Source: Castellaniella sp. S9
GTDB taxonomy: Bacteria; Pseudomonadota; Gammaproteobacteria; Burkholderiales; Burkholderiaceae_B
DNA: 64,000 bases
Direction: 5' to 3'
Assembly (NCBI RefSeq): GCF_027257175.1
Contig: NZ_JAPFGD010000005.1
Span: 62,001-126,000, forward strand
The position numbers and the translations under genes are program-made. Numbering within the stretch: position 1 is the first letter of the stretch; every line of letters starts with the position of its first letter. Shown piece after piece: positions 1 through 12,660 of this stretch. The notes below the pieces were generated by a model. The model was given only the letters and a program-made list of their open reading frames with translations. It did not search any database and had not been told where the DNA came from.

Positions 1-1
1 C

Positions 2-274
2 CGCCGCATCCTGTTTCCCCAGATGATGCGCCATGCCCTGCCCGGCATCGGCAACAACTGGCAAGTCCTGCTGAAATCCACCGCGCTGGTGTCCCTGATC
101 GGCCTGTCGGATCTCGTCAAGGTCGCGCAGGATGCCGGCAACGTGACTTTTCGCGTGTTCCTGTTCATCAGCATCACGGGGCTGATCTACCTGGCCCTGA
201 CCACCTTGTCGAACGGCATCCTGTACATCCTCGATAGGCGCTACAGCGTCGGGGTGCGCGAGCCGCAGCTATGA
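2..274 (+). CDS. hisQ: ABC amino-acid transporter permease, HisQ type (3' end only)
   Basis: The gene enters from the left edge, so only its last 90 residues are present. The fragment starts inside the cytoplasmic EAA loop (RRILFPQMMRHALPG), the segment that docks on the ATPase in binding-protein-dependent importers, and continues with one or two hydrophobic membrane stretches. The stop overlaps the start of the next permease by four bases (ATGA), showing translational coupling. Together with hisM and hisP it fits an importer for basic amino acids (histidine, arginine, ornithine); the periplasmic binding protein is expected upstream of the window. The subunit name rests on gene order and on the close match of the following ATPase to HisP. 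Exact substrate is not readable from sequence. Confidence 0.85.
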   Translation, partial: RRILFPQMMRHALPGIGNNWQVLLKSTALVSLIGLSDLVKVAQDAGNVTFRVFLFISITGLIYLALTTLSNGILYILDRRYSVGVREPQL

Positions 275-981
275 CCGACGTCCTCGATCAATTCTGGCGC
301 GCCTATCTGTATGCCAGCAACGGCGCCCCCTCCGGGATGGTGGTCACACTGTGGCTGCTGGTCGCTTCGGTCTCGATGGGGTTCTTCATCTCGATCGCGC
401 TGGCGGTCGCCCGCGTCTCGTCGCGGCGCTGGCTGTCCCTGCCGTTGTGGCTGTTCAGCTATGTCTTTCGCGGCACGCCACTGTACGTGCAGATCCTGTT
501 CATCTACGCCGGCATCTACAGCCTCGACGTCGTCAAGGGCACCCCGCCCCTGGCGGCATTCTTTCAAAGCGGCGCCAACTGCCTGATCCTGGCCCTGACC
601 CTGAACACCGTCGCCTACACGACCGAGATCTTCGCGGGCGCCATCCGCGCGACCAGCGCGGGCGAGATCGAGGCGGCGCGGGCCTACGGCATGTCGCGCT
701 TGGCCATGTACCGGCGGGTCATCCTGCCCTCCGCGCTGCGGCGCGCCCTGCCCGCCTACAGCAACGAGGTCATCCTGATGCTGCACGCGACCTCGCTGGC
801 ATTCACCGCCACCGTCCCGGACATCCTCAAGGTCGCGCGCGATGCGAACGCCGCCACCTACCAGACCTTTGCCTCCTACGGCATCGCCGCACTGCTGTAC
901 CTGTGCCTGTCGTTTACACTGATCGGGCTGTTCCGCCGCTTTGAACGCCGCACCCTGGCCTACCTGGGGCCACACCGATAA
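271..981 (+). CDS. hisM: ABC amino-acid transporter permease, HisM type
   Basis: A 236-residue inner-membrane permease, the second half of a heterodimeric channel for polar or basic amino acids. It has about five hydrophobic segments and a clear EAA loop at about residues 131-165 ([12 protein letters not shown] followed by [13 protein letters not shown]), which contacts the ATPase. An early positively charged stretch followed by [10 protein letters not shown] is characteristic of HisM/ArtM-type permeases. The start codon overlaps the hisQ stop (ATGA), and hisP begins four bases after its stop, so the three genes form one operon. Length is normal for the family. HisM is preferred over ArtM or GltK because the adjacent ATPase resembles HisP. 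Confidence 0.9.
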   Translation: MTDVLDQFWRAYLYASNGAPSGMVVTLWLLVASVSMGFFISIALAVARVSSRRWLSLPLWLFSYVFRGTPLYVQILFIYAGIYSLDVVKGTPPLAAFFQSGANCLILALTLNTVAYTTEIFAGAIRATSAGEIEAARAYGMSRLAMYRRVILPSALRRALPAYSNEVILMLHATSLAFTATVPDILKVARDANAATYQTFASYGIAALLYLCLSFTLIGLFRRFERRTLAYLGPHR

Positions 982-985
982 CACC

Positions 986-1753
<768 letters not shown>

Positions 1754-1816
1754 GGTTGGGCGCCCGCGCGCGGGTAGGTGCCGGGCTCTGAGACCCGCAT
1801 TCGGGAAACAGTAATC

Positions 1817-2869
1817 CTAGCCGTGGGGAAAGCGCAACCGCATCATCACGTGCGGAATACCCGCATCCATGAAGGTCTCGCCCTCCTCGACAAAGCCGTG
1901 GCGGGCATAGAACGGCCGGGCCCGCAGTTGCGCGGCCAGGGCCACCTCGCGATCGCCGCGTCGCCGGGCTTCGTCCGCCAGCGCCGACAGCAGCGCTGAA
2001 CCGACCCCCTGGCCCCGCCAGGGGGCGCGCACCGCCATGCGGCCGATATGGCCATCGGGCAACAGCCGACCGGTCCCGATGGGCCGTCCGTCGGCGGCAT
2101 GGGCCACGGCATGCACGCATTGCGCGTCCATGTCGTCCAGCTCGATCTCGGGAGACACGTACTGTTCGAGGACGAAGACCTCGCTGCGGATGCGCGAGGC
2201 CTCGGCGCCCAGTTGCGCCCAGGTGCCGACGACCACGCGCGGCGCGGTCGCGATGCGCCCGGAGGCCGCGCCAGCCGGCGTCTCGCCGAGCGCGAACGCC
2301 AGCACCTCGGGCAGCCAGTCCGCAAAATCCGCAATACCGTGGTCGCTGCCCTCGATGATGCGCTGCCGGCATCCGGCGTAGCGTTCGCGCATCTCGCGCC
2401 AGTCCAGGACCTCGTCGCCGGTGGCCGCCAGGAGGAAGTAGCGCGCCGGATCCAGTTGCGCGGGAATTCCGGCTTCGGCCAGGGCCAGTTCGTCGATGTG
2501 GACCGGCAGGAATTCGAAAGGCTCGTCGCCGTGGAACGTCCGGTGCGCGCCGACCTGCGTCGCCAGGTCGCGGGCGGCATGGACGACCGGGTTGAGCACG
2601 GCGGCACGGCACCGCAGGCGCTCGGCGAGCCAGGTCGCGTAGAATCCGCCCAGGGACGAGCCGACCACCGCCAGTGCATCCCGGCGCCCGCCCGCCGCCA
2701 GCCATTCCTCGGCCCGTTGCAGGGCCAGAGCCATCGCAGCGCGCGGGCTGGCCGGCAACTGCGGACACCACCATTGGTCCTGGAGCCCGCGCCGCGCCAG
2801 CGCGGCGGCCATCAGGCGTGCCTTGTAGGACTGTGGCGAAGAGCGGAATCCATGCAGGTAGAGAATCAT
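1817..2869 (-). CDS. Fusion of YqiA-like alpha/beta hydrolase and GNAT acetyltransferase
   Basis: A 350-residue protein joining two domains usually encoded separately. Residues 1 to about 190 form a small YqiA/YcfP-type esterase: an opening MILYLHGF, a nucleophile elbow GSSLGG with the likely catalytic Ser72, an acidic residue in ATGDEVLDW and a histidine in EGSDHG. After an Ala-rich linker, residues of about 205-350 make a GNAT N-acetyltransferase resembling ElaA, with an acetyl-CoA binding motif (VRAPWRGQGVGSAL) and a terminal FYARHGF strand. I start at the ATG giving MILYLHGF; the frame extends 14 codons further upstream but without family similarity. The gene converges on hisP and is divergent from the AraC regulator. 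Substrates of both halves are unknown. Confidence 0.85.
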   Translation of the reverse strand: MILYLHGFRSSPQSYKARLMAAALARRGLQDQWWCPQLPASPRAAMALALQRAEEWLAAGGRRDALAVVGSSLGGFYATWLAERLRCRAAVLNPVVHAARDLATQVGAHRTFHGDEPFEFLPVHIDELALAEAGIPAQLDPARYFLLAATGDEVLDWREMRERYAGCRQRIIEGSDHGIADFADWLPEVLAFALGETPAGAASGRIATAPRVVVGTWAQLGAEASRIRSEVFVLEQYVSPEIELDDMDAQCVHAVAHAADGRPIGTGRLLPDGHIGRMAVRAPWRGQGVGSALLSALADEARRRGDREVALAAQLRARPFYARHGFVEEGETFMDAGIPHVMMRLRFPHG

Positions 2870-3003
2870 GAGGGGCCTGTGATCGGAGGCAGGCGGTTCG
2901 CAACCGCCCACCGGGTTCGCATCCGGCCATTGTAGAGCGAAGCCTTCCAGCCTCCCGCCGCTTTCGAAGTAAGATTGACGAGTTTCCCGCCCGACGGCGC
3001 GCC

Positions 3004-3687
3004 ATGCTCCTGATCCACCCGAACAGCTCGATCCGCAGCTACGACAGCCAGATGCACACCCATGCGCACGACCACGCGCAGGTGATGGTGCCGCTTGCCG
3101 GGCGCATGGAACTCGAGATCGCCGGCCGCGCCCACTATGTGGATGCGTCCCGCGGCATGATCATTCCGGCCGGCGCCTCGCACGCCTATTCGGCGCGTTC
3201 AGGCACGCGCGTCCTGGTGATCGATGCGCGGGATCAGCGGGGCCTCGAGCGGTTGCGATACTTCACGCTCACGCCGGCCTGCCGCGCGCTCGCCGCCCTT
3301 CCCGATCCCTGCGAACAGCTCTCGCGGCTGCTGGCGCTGCCATCCGTCCTGCCCTCCCGCCGCGAGCTGGATCCGGCATTGCTGGACCGTGCCCTCGGCC
3401 AGGCGCTGCATGAAGACTGGTCCACGGCGCGCATGGCCGCCCTGTTCCATCTCAGTCCGCAGCGCTTCCATGCCCGCCTGTCGGAACTCACGGGCCGCAC
3501 GCCGGGTGCCACCCTGCGCGAACTGCGCCTGGAGCGCGCCACGCGCCTCCTGAGGGGCGGCATGGCCCTGGAGGCCGTCGCCGCGCAGGTCGGCTATCGC
3601 TCGGGCAGCGCCCTGGCCTATGCCCTGCGGCGCGACCGGCAGACCGGCACCCGCGCGCTGCGCCAAAGCTCGAGCGTCTCTCGATAG
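3004..3687 (+). CDS. AraC-family transcriptional regulator with cupin sensor domain
   Basis: A 227-residue regulator. Residues 1 to about 80 look like a cupin-type effector-binding fold, with the metal-site-like pattern HTHAHDHAQVMVPLAG followed by a glycine/proline turn (MIIPAGASHAYSA). Residues of about 125-220 carry the paired helix-turn-helix DNA-binding unit of the AraC/XylS family (MAALFHLSPQRFHARL, then LRELRLERATRLLRGG and AQVGYRSGSALAYALRR). The canonical C-terminal GFSSxSYFxRxFK is degenerate. The EamA exporter starts 31 bases downstream on the same strand, so the regulator probably controls that exporter; this is inference from adjacency. The regulated signal is unknown. Confidence 0.88.
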   Translation: MLLIHPNSSIRSYDSQMHTHAHDHAQVMVPLAGRMELEIAGRAHYVDASRGMIIPAGASHAYSARSGTRVLVIDARDQRGLERLRYFTLTPACRALAALPDPCEQLSRLLALPSVLPSRRELDPALLDRALGQALHEDWSTARMAALFHLSPQRFHARLSELTGRTPGATLRELRLERATRLLRGGMALEAVAAQVGYRSGSALAYALRRDRQTGTRALRQSSSVSR

Positions 3688-4614
3688 TTCCTCGTTCCAC
3701 GTCTGCCATCATGGCGACATGGAAAGAATAAACGCACGCACCACGAACTCGGCCAGGGGCATCGTCCTGGTCCTGTGCGCGGGCATCCTGTGGGGCACCA
3801 CGGGTACCGCGCAGAGCTTCTCACCGGCCGGCCTCTCGCCCTACTGGGTGGGCGCCCTGCGGCTGTCGATCGCCGCCGCGTTCTTCGCCGCCTATGCCGC
3901 CATGGGACCGGGACGGATCACGGCATCGCTGGCAGGCATCGACTGGCGCCGCGCCATACTTGCCGGCGCCTGCATGGCGGGCTACAACCTGGCCTTCTTC
4001 GCAGGCGTCAAGGCGACCGGCGTGGCGATCGGCACGGCCCTCGCCCTGGGCAGCGGCCCGATCTGGGCGGGCCTCCTGCAGATTCCCGGCGGCGGCGCGC
4101 CGTCGCGCGGATGGTGGGCGGGCACCCTGCTAGCGGTGGGCGGGGGCATCCTGCTGGTCCTGGGCCGCGGCGGCGCCTTGCAGGCCGACCCGGCGGGCGT
4201 GGCGCTATGCCTGGCGGCAGGTTTCGCCTACGCCCTCTATGCCATCCTCAACAAGCACATGGTCCACCGGGCGGAGCCCGCCATCGTGACCCTGGCGGTA
4301 TTCTCGGTGGCCGCGGCCATCGCCTTGCCCGCGGCGGGGGTTTGGGCGGGACCCCTCGACATCACTGGCCGGGGCTGGGCGATCGTGGCGTTCCTGGGCA
4401 TCGCCGCCACGGGTGTGGCCTACCTGCTGTTCAGCAGCGGCTTGCGGGGCATCACGGCCGCCAGCGGCGTCTCGCTGGCGCTCATGGAGCCCGTCACCGC
4501 GTTCCTGCTGGCCATCGTGGTGGTCGGCGAACACCCGGGCCTCGCCGCCTACGCCGGCCTGGCCGCCCTGCTGGGCGGTCTGGCTCTCGTCATCCGCTCT
4601 GAAGTGGCGGTCGA

Positions 4615-6431
<1,817 letters not shown>

Positions 6432-6435
<4 letters not shown>

Positions 6436-7187
6436 GCGAAGTCCTCTGGTTTGATGACCGCCGGCGACAGGGAGGCCGGCAGTGCGTGTAAGGGGATGAG
6501 GGCCGATTGCGGCGCCTCCATGGCCTGCAAGGCGTCGAGCCCGATCGAGCGTTCGATGTCGAAAGGGCCGATGCGGGTGCGGCGCAGGGCCGCCAGGTGC
6601 GCGTAGCACCCCAGGGCGCGGCCGATGTCCTGGGCCAGTGTGCGGATGTAGGTGCCCTTGCTGCAGTCCACGCGCACGACCGCCTGCCTCGCCTCGCATG
6701 CCAGCAGGTCCAGCGCGTGTATGGTCACCCGGCGCGCCGGACGCTCCAGCTCGATGCCCTGGCGCGCATATTCATACAGCGGCTTGCCGTCGCGCTTGAG
6801 GGCCGAGATCATCGGCGGCACTTGCTCGATCGGCCCGCGAAACCGCGCCAGCACCTCCTCGAGCCGGTCGCGCTCGACCCCCGGGAAATCATCGGGCGCA
6901 CGCCCGGTCACGACTCCCGTGCAGTCGCCGCTGTCGGTTTCCTCGCCGAAGGCCAGGGTCGCCACATAGGTCTTGTCGGCCTCCAGCATGGCGCCGGAGA
7001 TCTTGGTCGCACGGCCGAAGCAGCACAACAGCAGACCCGTCGCGAAAGGGTCCAGGGTGCCGGTATGGCCCGCCTTGCGCGCATCGACGGTGCGCTTGGC
7101 GCGCTGCAGGGCATGGTTGCTGGACAGGCCCTCGGGTTTGTCCAGCAACAGGACACCGTCGAGCAACTGCCCGCGTCGAGTAGCCAT
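6432..7187 (-). CDS. truB: tRNA pseudouridine(55) synthase TruB
   Basis: A 251-residue enzyme that isomerises uridine 55 in the T-loop of tRNAs. The catalytic motif [14 protein letters not shown] is intact, with the nucleophile Asp46. Further family landmarks are [12 protein letters not shown] near the N-terminus, the [18 protein letters not shown] segment and the [10 protein letters not shown] motif. It lies between rbfA (34-base gap) and typA (four-base overlap), the common beta- and gammaproteobacterial order of the nusA-infB operon. It is slightly shorter at the C-terminus than the enterobacterial enzyme (about 314 residues), so the PUA domain appears reduced or missing. Confidence 0.96.
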
Positions 7188-7221
7188 CGTTCAATCCGTC
7201 CAGGGTGGAGACGACAGCCCG

Positions 7222-7632
7222 TCAGGGCGTGCCGTCGGGGTCTTCGAGCTCGGGGATGTCGGAAGCGCCCGCTTGCGGGCGGTTGGCCCGGTCGATCAGT
7301 TGCGTGAGTTCGATGCCGCGTGCCAACTGCACGTCGTGCACGAAGCGCAGCGTCGGCACCGTATGGATGTGCAGCAGCTTGAAGAGCTGGGAATGCAGCC
7401 ATCCGGCCTTTTCATTCAGGGCCTGGGCCGCCGTCTCGGGCTCGGCGCCCAGCACGGTGAAATACACCTTCGCATGGGCATAATCGGCCGACAGGTCCAC
7501 GCCCGTGAGCGTGATCAGGCCCGCACGCGCGACGTCCAGCTCGCGCTGGACGAGGCCGGCCAGGTCCTTCTGGATCTGGTCGGCCAGCCGCGTGTTGCGG
7601 CCGGTGCCGGGTTTGGTCTTATGACGGGCCAT
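7222..7632 (-). CDS. rbfA: 30S ribosome-binding factor RbfA
   Basis: A 136-residue single-domain KH-like protein that binds immature 30S subunits and helps 16S rRNA 5'-end maturation. Diagnostic stretches are [41 protein letters not shown] and [21 protein letters not shown] take the ATG giving MARHKTKPG; the open frame extends far upstream but that part is antisense-like sequence over infB. The start lies seven bases downstream of the infB stop, so it is co-transcribed with infB and truB. Confidence 0.95.
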   Translation of the reverse strand: MARHKTKPGTGRNTRLADQIQKDLAGLVQRELDVARAGLITLTGVDLSADYAHAKVYFTVLGAEPETAAQALNEKAGWLHSQLFKLLHIHTVPTLRFVHDVQLARGIELTQLIDRANRPQAGASDIPELEDPDGTP

Positions 7633-7639
7633 GATGGGT

Positions 7640-10441
7640 CTACAGCGTCCTGGCGACTTCCTTGATCTCGAAGATTTCGAGCTGGTCGCCGACCTGGATG
7701 TCGTTATTGCCCTTGAGCGTGATCCCGCAGTCAAAGCCCGACTTGACCTCCTTGACGTCGTCCTTGAAGCGGCGCAGCGAATCGATCGAGCCGCTCCAGT
7801 GCACGACGTGGTTGCGCAGCAGGCGCACCTGCGAATCGCGCCGCACCAGGCCTTCGAGCACCATGCAGCCCGCGATGTTGCCCACGCGCGACACGGTGAA
7901 GACCTCGCGGATCTCGACCAGACCGATGACTTCCTCGCGCTTCTCCGGCGCCAGCATGCCCGAGAGCGCATTGCGCACGTCGTCGATGGCGTCGTAGATG
8001 ATGTTGTAGTAGCGCAGATCGATGCCGTTGGCCTCGGCCAGTTTCTTGGCGCTCTGGTCGGCGCGCACGTTGAAGCCGATGATGACCGCATTCGAGGCGA
8101 TCGCCAGATTGACGTCGCTTTCGGAGATGCCGCCGACGGCCGCATGCACGACCTGCACCCGGACCTCGTCGGTGGACAGTTTCAGCAGGGAGGCGACCAG
8201 GGCTTCCTGGGACCCCTGCACGTCGGTCTTGACGATGAGGGCCAGCGTGCGGGCGCCTTCGCCCAAATTGTCGAACATGGACTCGAGCTTGGCGGCCTGC
8301 TGGCGCGCGAGCTTGACGTCGCGGAACTTGCCCTGGCGAAACAGCGCGATCTCGCGCGCCTTGCGCTCGTCGGCAAGCACCATGACCTCGTCACCCGCCC
8401 CCGGCACCTCGGCCAGGCCCTGGATCTCGACCGGCGTCGACGGGCCGGCGGACTGGGCGGGCTTGCCTGTGTCGTTCAGCATGGCGCGCACACGGCCATA
8501 GGCCACGCCCGCCAGCACGGCGTCGCCGCGATGCAGGGTGCCGCTCTGGACCAGGATGGTCGCCACCGGCCCGCGCCCCTTGTCCAGGCGCGCCTCGATG
8601 ACGATACCCTTGGCGGGTGCTTCCACCGGCGCGGTGAGTTCGAGGATTTCAGCCTGCAGCAGGACGTTCTCGAGAAGATCGTCGATGCCGGCCCCGGTCT
8701 TGGCCGACACGGGCACGAAGGGCACGTCGCCGCCGTATTCCTCGGGCACGACCTCCTCGGCCACCAGTTCCTGCTTGACGCGCTCGGGGTTGGCCTCGGG
8801 CTTGTCGATCTTGTTGATCGCCACCACCAGGGGCACATTGGCCGCCTTGGCATGGTGGATGGCTTCCTTGGTCTGGGGCATGACGCCGTCGTCTGCCGCC
8901 ACCACCAGGATCACGATGTCGGTCGCCTGGGCGCCGCGCGCCCGCATGGCGGTGAAAGCCTCGTGGCCCGGAGTGTCGAGGAAGGTCACCATGCCGCGGT
9001 CGGTCTTGACAGCGTAGGCGCCGATGTGCTGCGTGATGCCGCCGGCCTCGCCGGTGGCGACCTTGGCGCGCCGGATATAGTCCAGCAGCGAGGTCTTGCC
9101 GTGGTCGACGTGGCCCATGACGGTCACCACGGGCGCGCGCGGCAGGGCTTCCGCCTCCGCCGAGGCGGAATCCTCGAGGAACGCCTCGGGATCGTCGAGC
9201 TTCGCGGCGATGGCGGTATGGCCCAATTCCTCGACCACGATCATGGCCGTTTCCTGGTCCAGGATCTGGTTGATGGTGACCATCTGGCCGAGCTTCATCA
9301 GGTGCTTGATGACCTCGGCGGCCTTGACGGCCATCTTGTGCGCCAAGTCGGCGACCGAGATCGTCTCGGGGACGTGGACCTCGCGGGCGATGAACTCGGT
9401 ATGCTGGACCTCGTTCTGTTCGACGCGCTGGCGCCCCTGGCGCCCCTGGCGGCCCTTGGCGCCGCGGCCACCAGCCTTGCCGCCGGCCCGCCAGGCGTCC
9501 CGGCCCGCGCCCGGCGACAGCGTCTCGGCCTTGGAGGCGGGTTTCTTGCGCCCGCCGTCATTGGCCCAGCTGGAGGACACGTCCGAGGTCTTGATGATTT
9601 TCTTGCCTTCGGTTTCTTTCTTGGGCGTGCTGCGGGTGCCCGCGGGCTTGTGCAGCGTCCCGGTCTTGGTTTCTTCGGGCTCGGGCGCACGCAGAACCTT
9701 GCGCGGACGGCTGAGCATCTCGCGCAGGGCCGCGGCCTCGGCCTCGGCGGCGCGGCGCGCTCGATCGCGCTCGGGATCCGCGGGCGCGGCGGCGGGCGCC
9801 GCGCGGCGGGCCTTGCCCGGGGACGGCGCCGCGGGCGCGGGCGCCGGGGCGGGTTCGGACACCTCGGCCGGGGCCTGTGGCTGCTGCACAGGCTCGGGGG
9901 CGGCCGCCTCAACGGGGGCTTCGGCGGGCGCGGAAGGCTCGGCAGGCGGCGGTGCGACCTCGGCTTCGGCTTCGATGGGCGCGGAAGGTTCGGCGGCCGG
10001 AGCCTCCGGCGCGGCGTCCTCGACCTGCATGACCGGCTCGGGCGCGGGCGCGGATTCGGCCTGCGGCGCGGATACCTCCGGCTCGATGGCCGCGGGCGCC
10101 GGCGCGGCGGCGCCTTCGGCCCGGGCGGCCTCGAGCATCTCGGCCGGATCGCGCTTGACGAAGACGCGTTTCTTGCGAACCTCGACCTGGATGGTGCGCG
10201 AACGTCCCGAACCATCGGCCTGATGGATCTCGCTGGTCTGGCGACGGGTCAAGGTCAGTTTTTTGCCCTGGCTGGTGCCGTGCGAACGCTGCAGGGCCTC
10301 CAGCAAGGCGGCCTTGTCCGCATCGGTCACGCCGGCATCCACCGATTTGAGCTCGACGCCGGCCGAGCGGAATTGTTCCAGCAGCACGTTGGCGGGCATG
10401 TTCAGCTCTTCGGCAAACTGAGCGACGGTGTTACTCGGCAT
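7640..10441 (-). CDS. infB: Translation initiation factor IF-2
   Basis: A 933-residue IF-2, which delivers initiator tRNA to the 30S subunit and promotes subunit joining. The first 50 residues form the IF2-N helical module ([21 protein letters not shown]). Residues of about 110-230 are a long Ala/Pro/Glu-rich linker of low complexity, followed by a basic region. The GTPase domain starts with GHVDHGKT at residues 443-450 and has DTPGHEAF and NKID. Domains II-IV follow to the end. The long N-terminal form is usual in betaproteobacteria. It follows nusA with a 57-base gap. An initiator tRNA gene, its substrate, lies 4.5 kb away on the other strand. Confidence 0.98.
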   Translation of the reverse strand: MPSNTVAQFAEELNMPANVLLEQFRSAGVELKSVDAGVTDADKAALLEALQRSHGTSQGKKLTLTRRQTSEIHQADGSGRSRTIQVEVRKKRVFVKRDPAEMLEAARAEGAAAPAPAAIEPEVSAPQAESAPAPEPVMQVEDAAPEAPAAEPSAPIEAEAEVAPPPAEPSAPAEAPVEAAAPEPVQQPQAPAEVSEPAPAPAPAAPSPGKARRAAPAAAPADPERDRARRAAEAEAAALREMLSRPRKVLRAPEPEETKTGTLHKPAGTRSTPKKETEGKKIIKTSDVSSSWANDGGRKKPASKAETLSPGAGRDAWRAGGKAGGRGAKGRQGRQGRQRVEQNEVQHTEFIAREVHVPETISVADLAHKMAVKAAEVIKHLMKLGQMVTINQILDQETAMIVVEELGHTAIAAKLDDPEAFLEDSASAEAEALPRAPVVTVMGHVDHGKTSLLDYIRRAKVATGEAGGITQHIGAYAVKTDRGMVTFLDTPGHEAFTAMRARGAQATDIVILVVAADDGVMPQTKEAIHHAKAANVPLVVAINKIDKPEANPERVKQELVAEEVVPEEYGGDVPFVPVSAKTGAGIDDLLENVLLQAEILELTAPVEAPAKGIVIEARLDKGRGPVATILVQSGTLHRGDAVLAGVAYGRVRAMLNDTGKPAQSAGPSTPVEIQGLAEVPGAGDEVMVLADERKAREIALFRQGKFRDVKLARQQAAKLESMFDNLGEGARTLALIVKTDVQGSQEALVASLLKLSTDEVRVQVVHAAVGGISESDVNLAIASNAVIIGFNVRADQSAKKLAEANGIDLRYYNIIYDAIDDVRNALSGMLAPEKREEVIGLVEIREVFTVSRVGNIAGCMVLEGLVRRDSQVRLLRNHVVHWSGSIDSLRRFKDDVKEVKSGFDCGITLKGNNDIQVGDQLEIFEIKEVARTL

Positions 10442-10498
10442 TCGACTCTCTCTTTATCACTACTATTTCAGACAATGGCGCATGGGGGACGGCGGCGA

Positions 10499-11980
10499 TC
10501 AGGCCTCGTCCTCGAACCAATGCGCCCTTGCCTGCATGATCATGTCGCTGGCGACATCCTGCGACAGACCCGTCATATCCGCCAATTCGTCGGTGGCGAG
10601 CTCGGCGAGATCGTCCAGCGTCGTGACGCTGTTCTCGGCGAGCGTGGCCACCAGCGCGGCATCCATGCCCTTGATCTCGAGCAGGTCGCGCGCGGTCTGA
10701 ACGCGTTCCTCCTGGGCGATGGCCTCGGTCAGCAAGGCATTGCGCGCGCGTGTGCGCAATTCGTTGACCGTGTCCTCGTCGAAGGCTTCGATCTCGAGCA
10801 ATTCCTGCATCGGCACATAGGCGACTTCCTCGAGGCCGGTGAAACCCTCGTCGATCAGGATGTCGGCGACCTCCTCGTCGACATCGAGCCTGGAAATGAA
10901 GGTATGGCGCAGCGCGGCACGTTCCTGTTCCTGGCGGTCCTGGCTTTCCTCGGGCGTCATGATGTTGATCTGCCAGCCGGTGAGCTCGGAGGCCAGGCGC
11001 ACGTTCTGGCCGCGCGCGCCGATCGCCTTGGGCAGGTTTTCCTCGTCCACGACGACATCCATGGCGCGCTTGTCCTCGTCGACCAGGATGGACACCACGT
11101 GCGCCGGCGCCAGCGCGCCGATCACGAACTCGGCGGGATCGTCGGCCCACAGGACGATGTCGACCTGCTCGCCGCCCAGCTCGTTGCGCACGGCGGTGAC
11201 GCGCGACCCCCGCATGCCGACGCAAGTGCCGATCGGATCGATGCGCTTGTCGTACGCCACCACGGCGATCTTGGCGCGCACGCCTGGATCGCGGGCCGCG
11301 GCCTTGATTTCGAGCAGCCCCTGCTCGATCTCGGGCACTTCGTTCTCGAAGAGCTCGCGGATGAACTCGGGCGCGGTGCGCGACAGGATGACCTGCTGGC
11401 CTCGCGCGGCGTAGTCGACCTTCATCACCCAGGCACGCACCCGGTCGCCGGCCCGGATGTTTTCCTTGGGAATCATCTCGGTGCGCGGCAGGCGGGCCTC
11501 GACCTTGCCGATCTCGATGATGGCGTCGCCCTTGTCCAGGCGCTTGACCGTGCCCGACACGATGGTTTCGCCGCGATCCAGGAAGTCATTGAGCACCTGC
11601 TCGCGCTCGGCGTCGCGGATCTTTTGCAGGATCGCCTGCTTGGCCGCCTGGGCGCCGATGCGGCCGAACTCGACGGGCTCGAGGGGTTCCTCGATGTACT
11701 CGCCTTCCTGGATGCCCGGCACGATCTCCTGGGCCTCGGAATGGAGTTCCTGCTGGTCGGGTTCCTGGAGGCCGGCCTCGTCGGGCACCACCAGCCAGCG
11801 GCGGAAACCCTCGTGCTCGCCGGTCGTGCGGTCGACGGATACGCGAATGTCGGCGTCTTCCTTGAAGCGCTTTTTCATGGCCGATGCCAGGGCGCTCTCG
11901 AGGGCGCCGAAGACGACCTCGCGCTCGACGTTTTTCTCACGCGCCAGGGCGTCGACCAACAGAAGAATTTCGCGACTCAT
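10499..11980 (-). CDS. nusA: Transcription elongation/termination factor NusA
   Basis: A 493-residue NusA, which binds RNA polymerase and modulates pausing, intrinsic termination and antitermination. The order of domains is visible: an N-terminal RNAP-binding domain, an S1 domain ([24 protein letters not shown]), two KH domains ([16 protein letters not shown] and [19 protein letters not shown]), and two C-terminal acidic helical repeats of about 70 residues ([29 protein letters not shown]). The start overlaps the rimP stop (ATGA). NusA is a known autoregulator in enterobacteria, which matters because an intrinsic terminator sits in this operon's leader. Confidence 0.98.
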   Translation of the reverse strand: MSREILLLVDALAREKNVEREVVFGALESALASAMKKRFKEDADIRVSVDRTTGEHEGFRRWLVVPDEAGLQEPDQQELHSEAQEIVPGIQEGEYIEEPLEPVEFGRIGAQAAKQAILQKIRDAEREQVLNDFLDRGETIVSGTVKRLDKGDAIIEIGKVEARLPRTEMIPKENIRAGDRVRAWVMKVDYAARGQQVILSRTAPEFIRELFENEVPEIEQGLLEIKAAARDPGVRAKIAVVAYDKRIDPIGTCVGMRGSRVTAVRNELGGEQVDIVLWADDPAEFVIGALAPAHVVSILVDEDKRAMDVVVDEENLPKAIGARGQNVRLASELTGWQINIMTPEESQDRQEQERAALRHTFISRLDVDEEVADILIDEGFTGLEEVAYVPMQELLEIEAFDEDTVNELRTRARNALLTEAIAQEERVQTARDLLEIKGMDAALVATLAENSVTTLDDLAELATDELADMTGLSQDVASDMIMQARAHWFEDEA

Positions 11981-12450
11981 CGCTTCTTACCTTTGAAATC
12001 AAGAACCGGATCCAGCTTGGCCCGATCCACATCGTCGAAAGAAAACGCCAGCACCCGCGACTGGCCTGGCGGCGCCTCGTATTCCAGGCTCAGCGAGGTT
12101 TCGGCATCCGCATCGGCAACCCCCAGGATGCCGGTAAAGACCTTGCGGCCTTCGACCGGCTCGCGCAGGCGAACCTCGATGCGCTGCCCGGCGAATCGCA
12201 CATAATCGCCCAGGCGGCGCAACGGCCGGTCGACACCGGGCGAACTGACCTCGAGACGTTTGTAATCGATGCCCTCGACCTCGTATACGCGGGACAACTG
12301 CCTGGATACCTGTTCGCAATCCTCGATGCGCACCCCTTCCGGGCGATCGATGGTCACGCGCAACAGCCCCAGGGGCGCGCGTTCCACATCCACCAGCTCC
12401 ATATCGAGCCCCAGCATCGCCTGCTGGGTGACCGCAAAGATATCCGCCAT
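11977..12450 (-). CDS. rimP: Ribosome maturation factor RimP
   Basis: A 157-residue protein needed for 30S subunit maturation. Family landmarks are [40 protein letters not shown] and the motif [13 protein letters not shown] choose the ATG at 12450 ([10 protein letters not shown]). The frame stays open 25 codons upstream, but those codons lie across the terminator hairpin and the A/T run (they would read PFFLEF), which is not RimP-like. The likely ribosome-binding site is the GGAA directly after the terminator U-tract, about six bases before the ATG. It is the first gene of the rimP-nusA-infB-rbfA-truB-typA operon. Confidence 0.95.
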   Translation of the reverse strand: MADIFAVTQQAMLGLDMELVDVERAPLGLLRVTIDRPEGVRIEDCEQVSRQLSRVYEVEGIDYKRLEVSSPGVDRPLRRLGDYVRFAGQRIEVRLREPVEGRKVFTGILGVADADAETSLSLEYEAPPGQSRVLAFSFDDVDRAKLDPVLDFKGKKR

Positions 12451-12616
12451 AAATTCCAAAAAAAAGGGGCTGTCCAGCCAGCCCTTTGTCGATGCCCCTG
12501 GGGCCGCCAAAGCCATGCCTGCCACCAGGCGCTACGGCAAGGCCCCGGGAAAGACAGCCGCGCCGACCGCGATGCAAGGATAAAGGCCTAGATCACAATC
12601 CAAAAGGGCTGTAAAG
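12451..12616 (-). promoter_or_regulatory. Untranslated leader of the rimP-nusA-infB operon with possible antiterminator
   Basis: About 165 bases of GC-rich leader lie between the predicted transcription start and rimP. Near its 5' end the RNA reads CAGCCCUUUU (plus-strand 12602-12611), which is exactly complementary over nine bases to AAAGGGCUG (12479-12487), the left arm of the terminator. Pairing of the two would dismantle the terminator, the usual logic of an attenuator. Other possible stems include GGGGCC with GGCCCC in the middle. No clear leader peptide or known riboswitch core was recognised. Confidence 0.5.
12458..12487 (-). terminator. Intrinsic terminator (probable attenuator) just before rimP
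   Basis: Read on the minus strand this is AAAGGGCTG, a six-base loop, then CAGCCCCTT and an uninterrupted run of eight T. The stem is 6 G:C-rich pairs plus a G:U and A:U extension. It ends 7 bases before the rimP start codon and overlaps the translation initiation region. No gene precedes it inside the transcript, so its job is most likely conditional termination of the nusA operon rather than ending an upstream gene. Confidence 0.85.
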
Positions 12617-12622
12617 CCTTAC

Positions 12623-12631
12623 ATTATAACA
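12623..12631 (-). promoter_or_regulatory. Extended -10 promoter for the rimP-nusA-infB operon
   Basis: The minus strand reads TGTTATAAT here, a perfect TATAAT preceded by the TGn extension. No good -35 hexamer is present at 16-18 bases, as is common for extended -10 promoters. Predicted start is near 12616. It sits between the rluB stop and the leader. Confidence 0.65.
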
Positions 12632-12660
12632 GAATAACGTCCGGCTACAGCACTTTCGAT

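Noticed and set aside
1763-1774. CCCGCGCGCGGG palindrome after hisP as a terminator
   Set aside because: No T run on either strand and such GC palindromes are expected by chance in this composition.
7631-12205. A 1524-codon open frame on the plus strand
   Set aside because: It lies exactly antisense to infB and nusA, which have complete family motifs. Its Gly/His/Leu/Asp-rich text has no domain. Long antisense frames are expected in GC-rich coding DNA.
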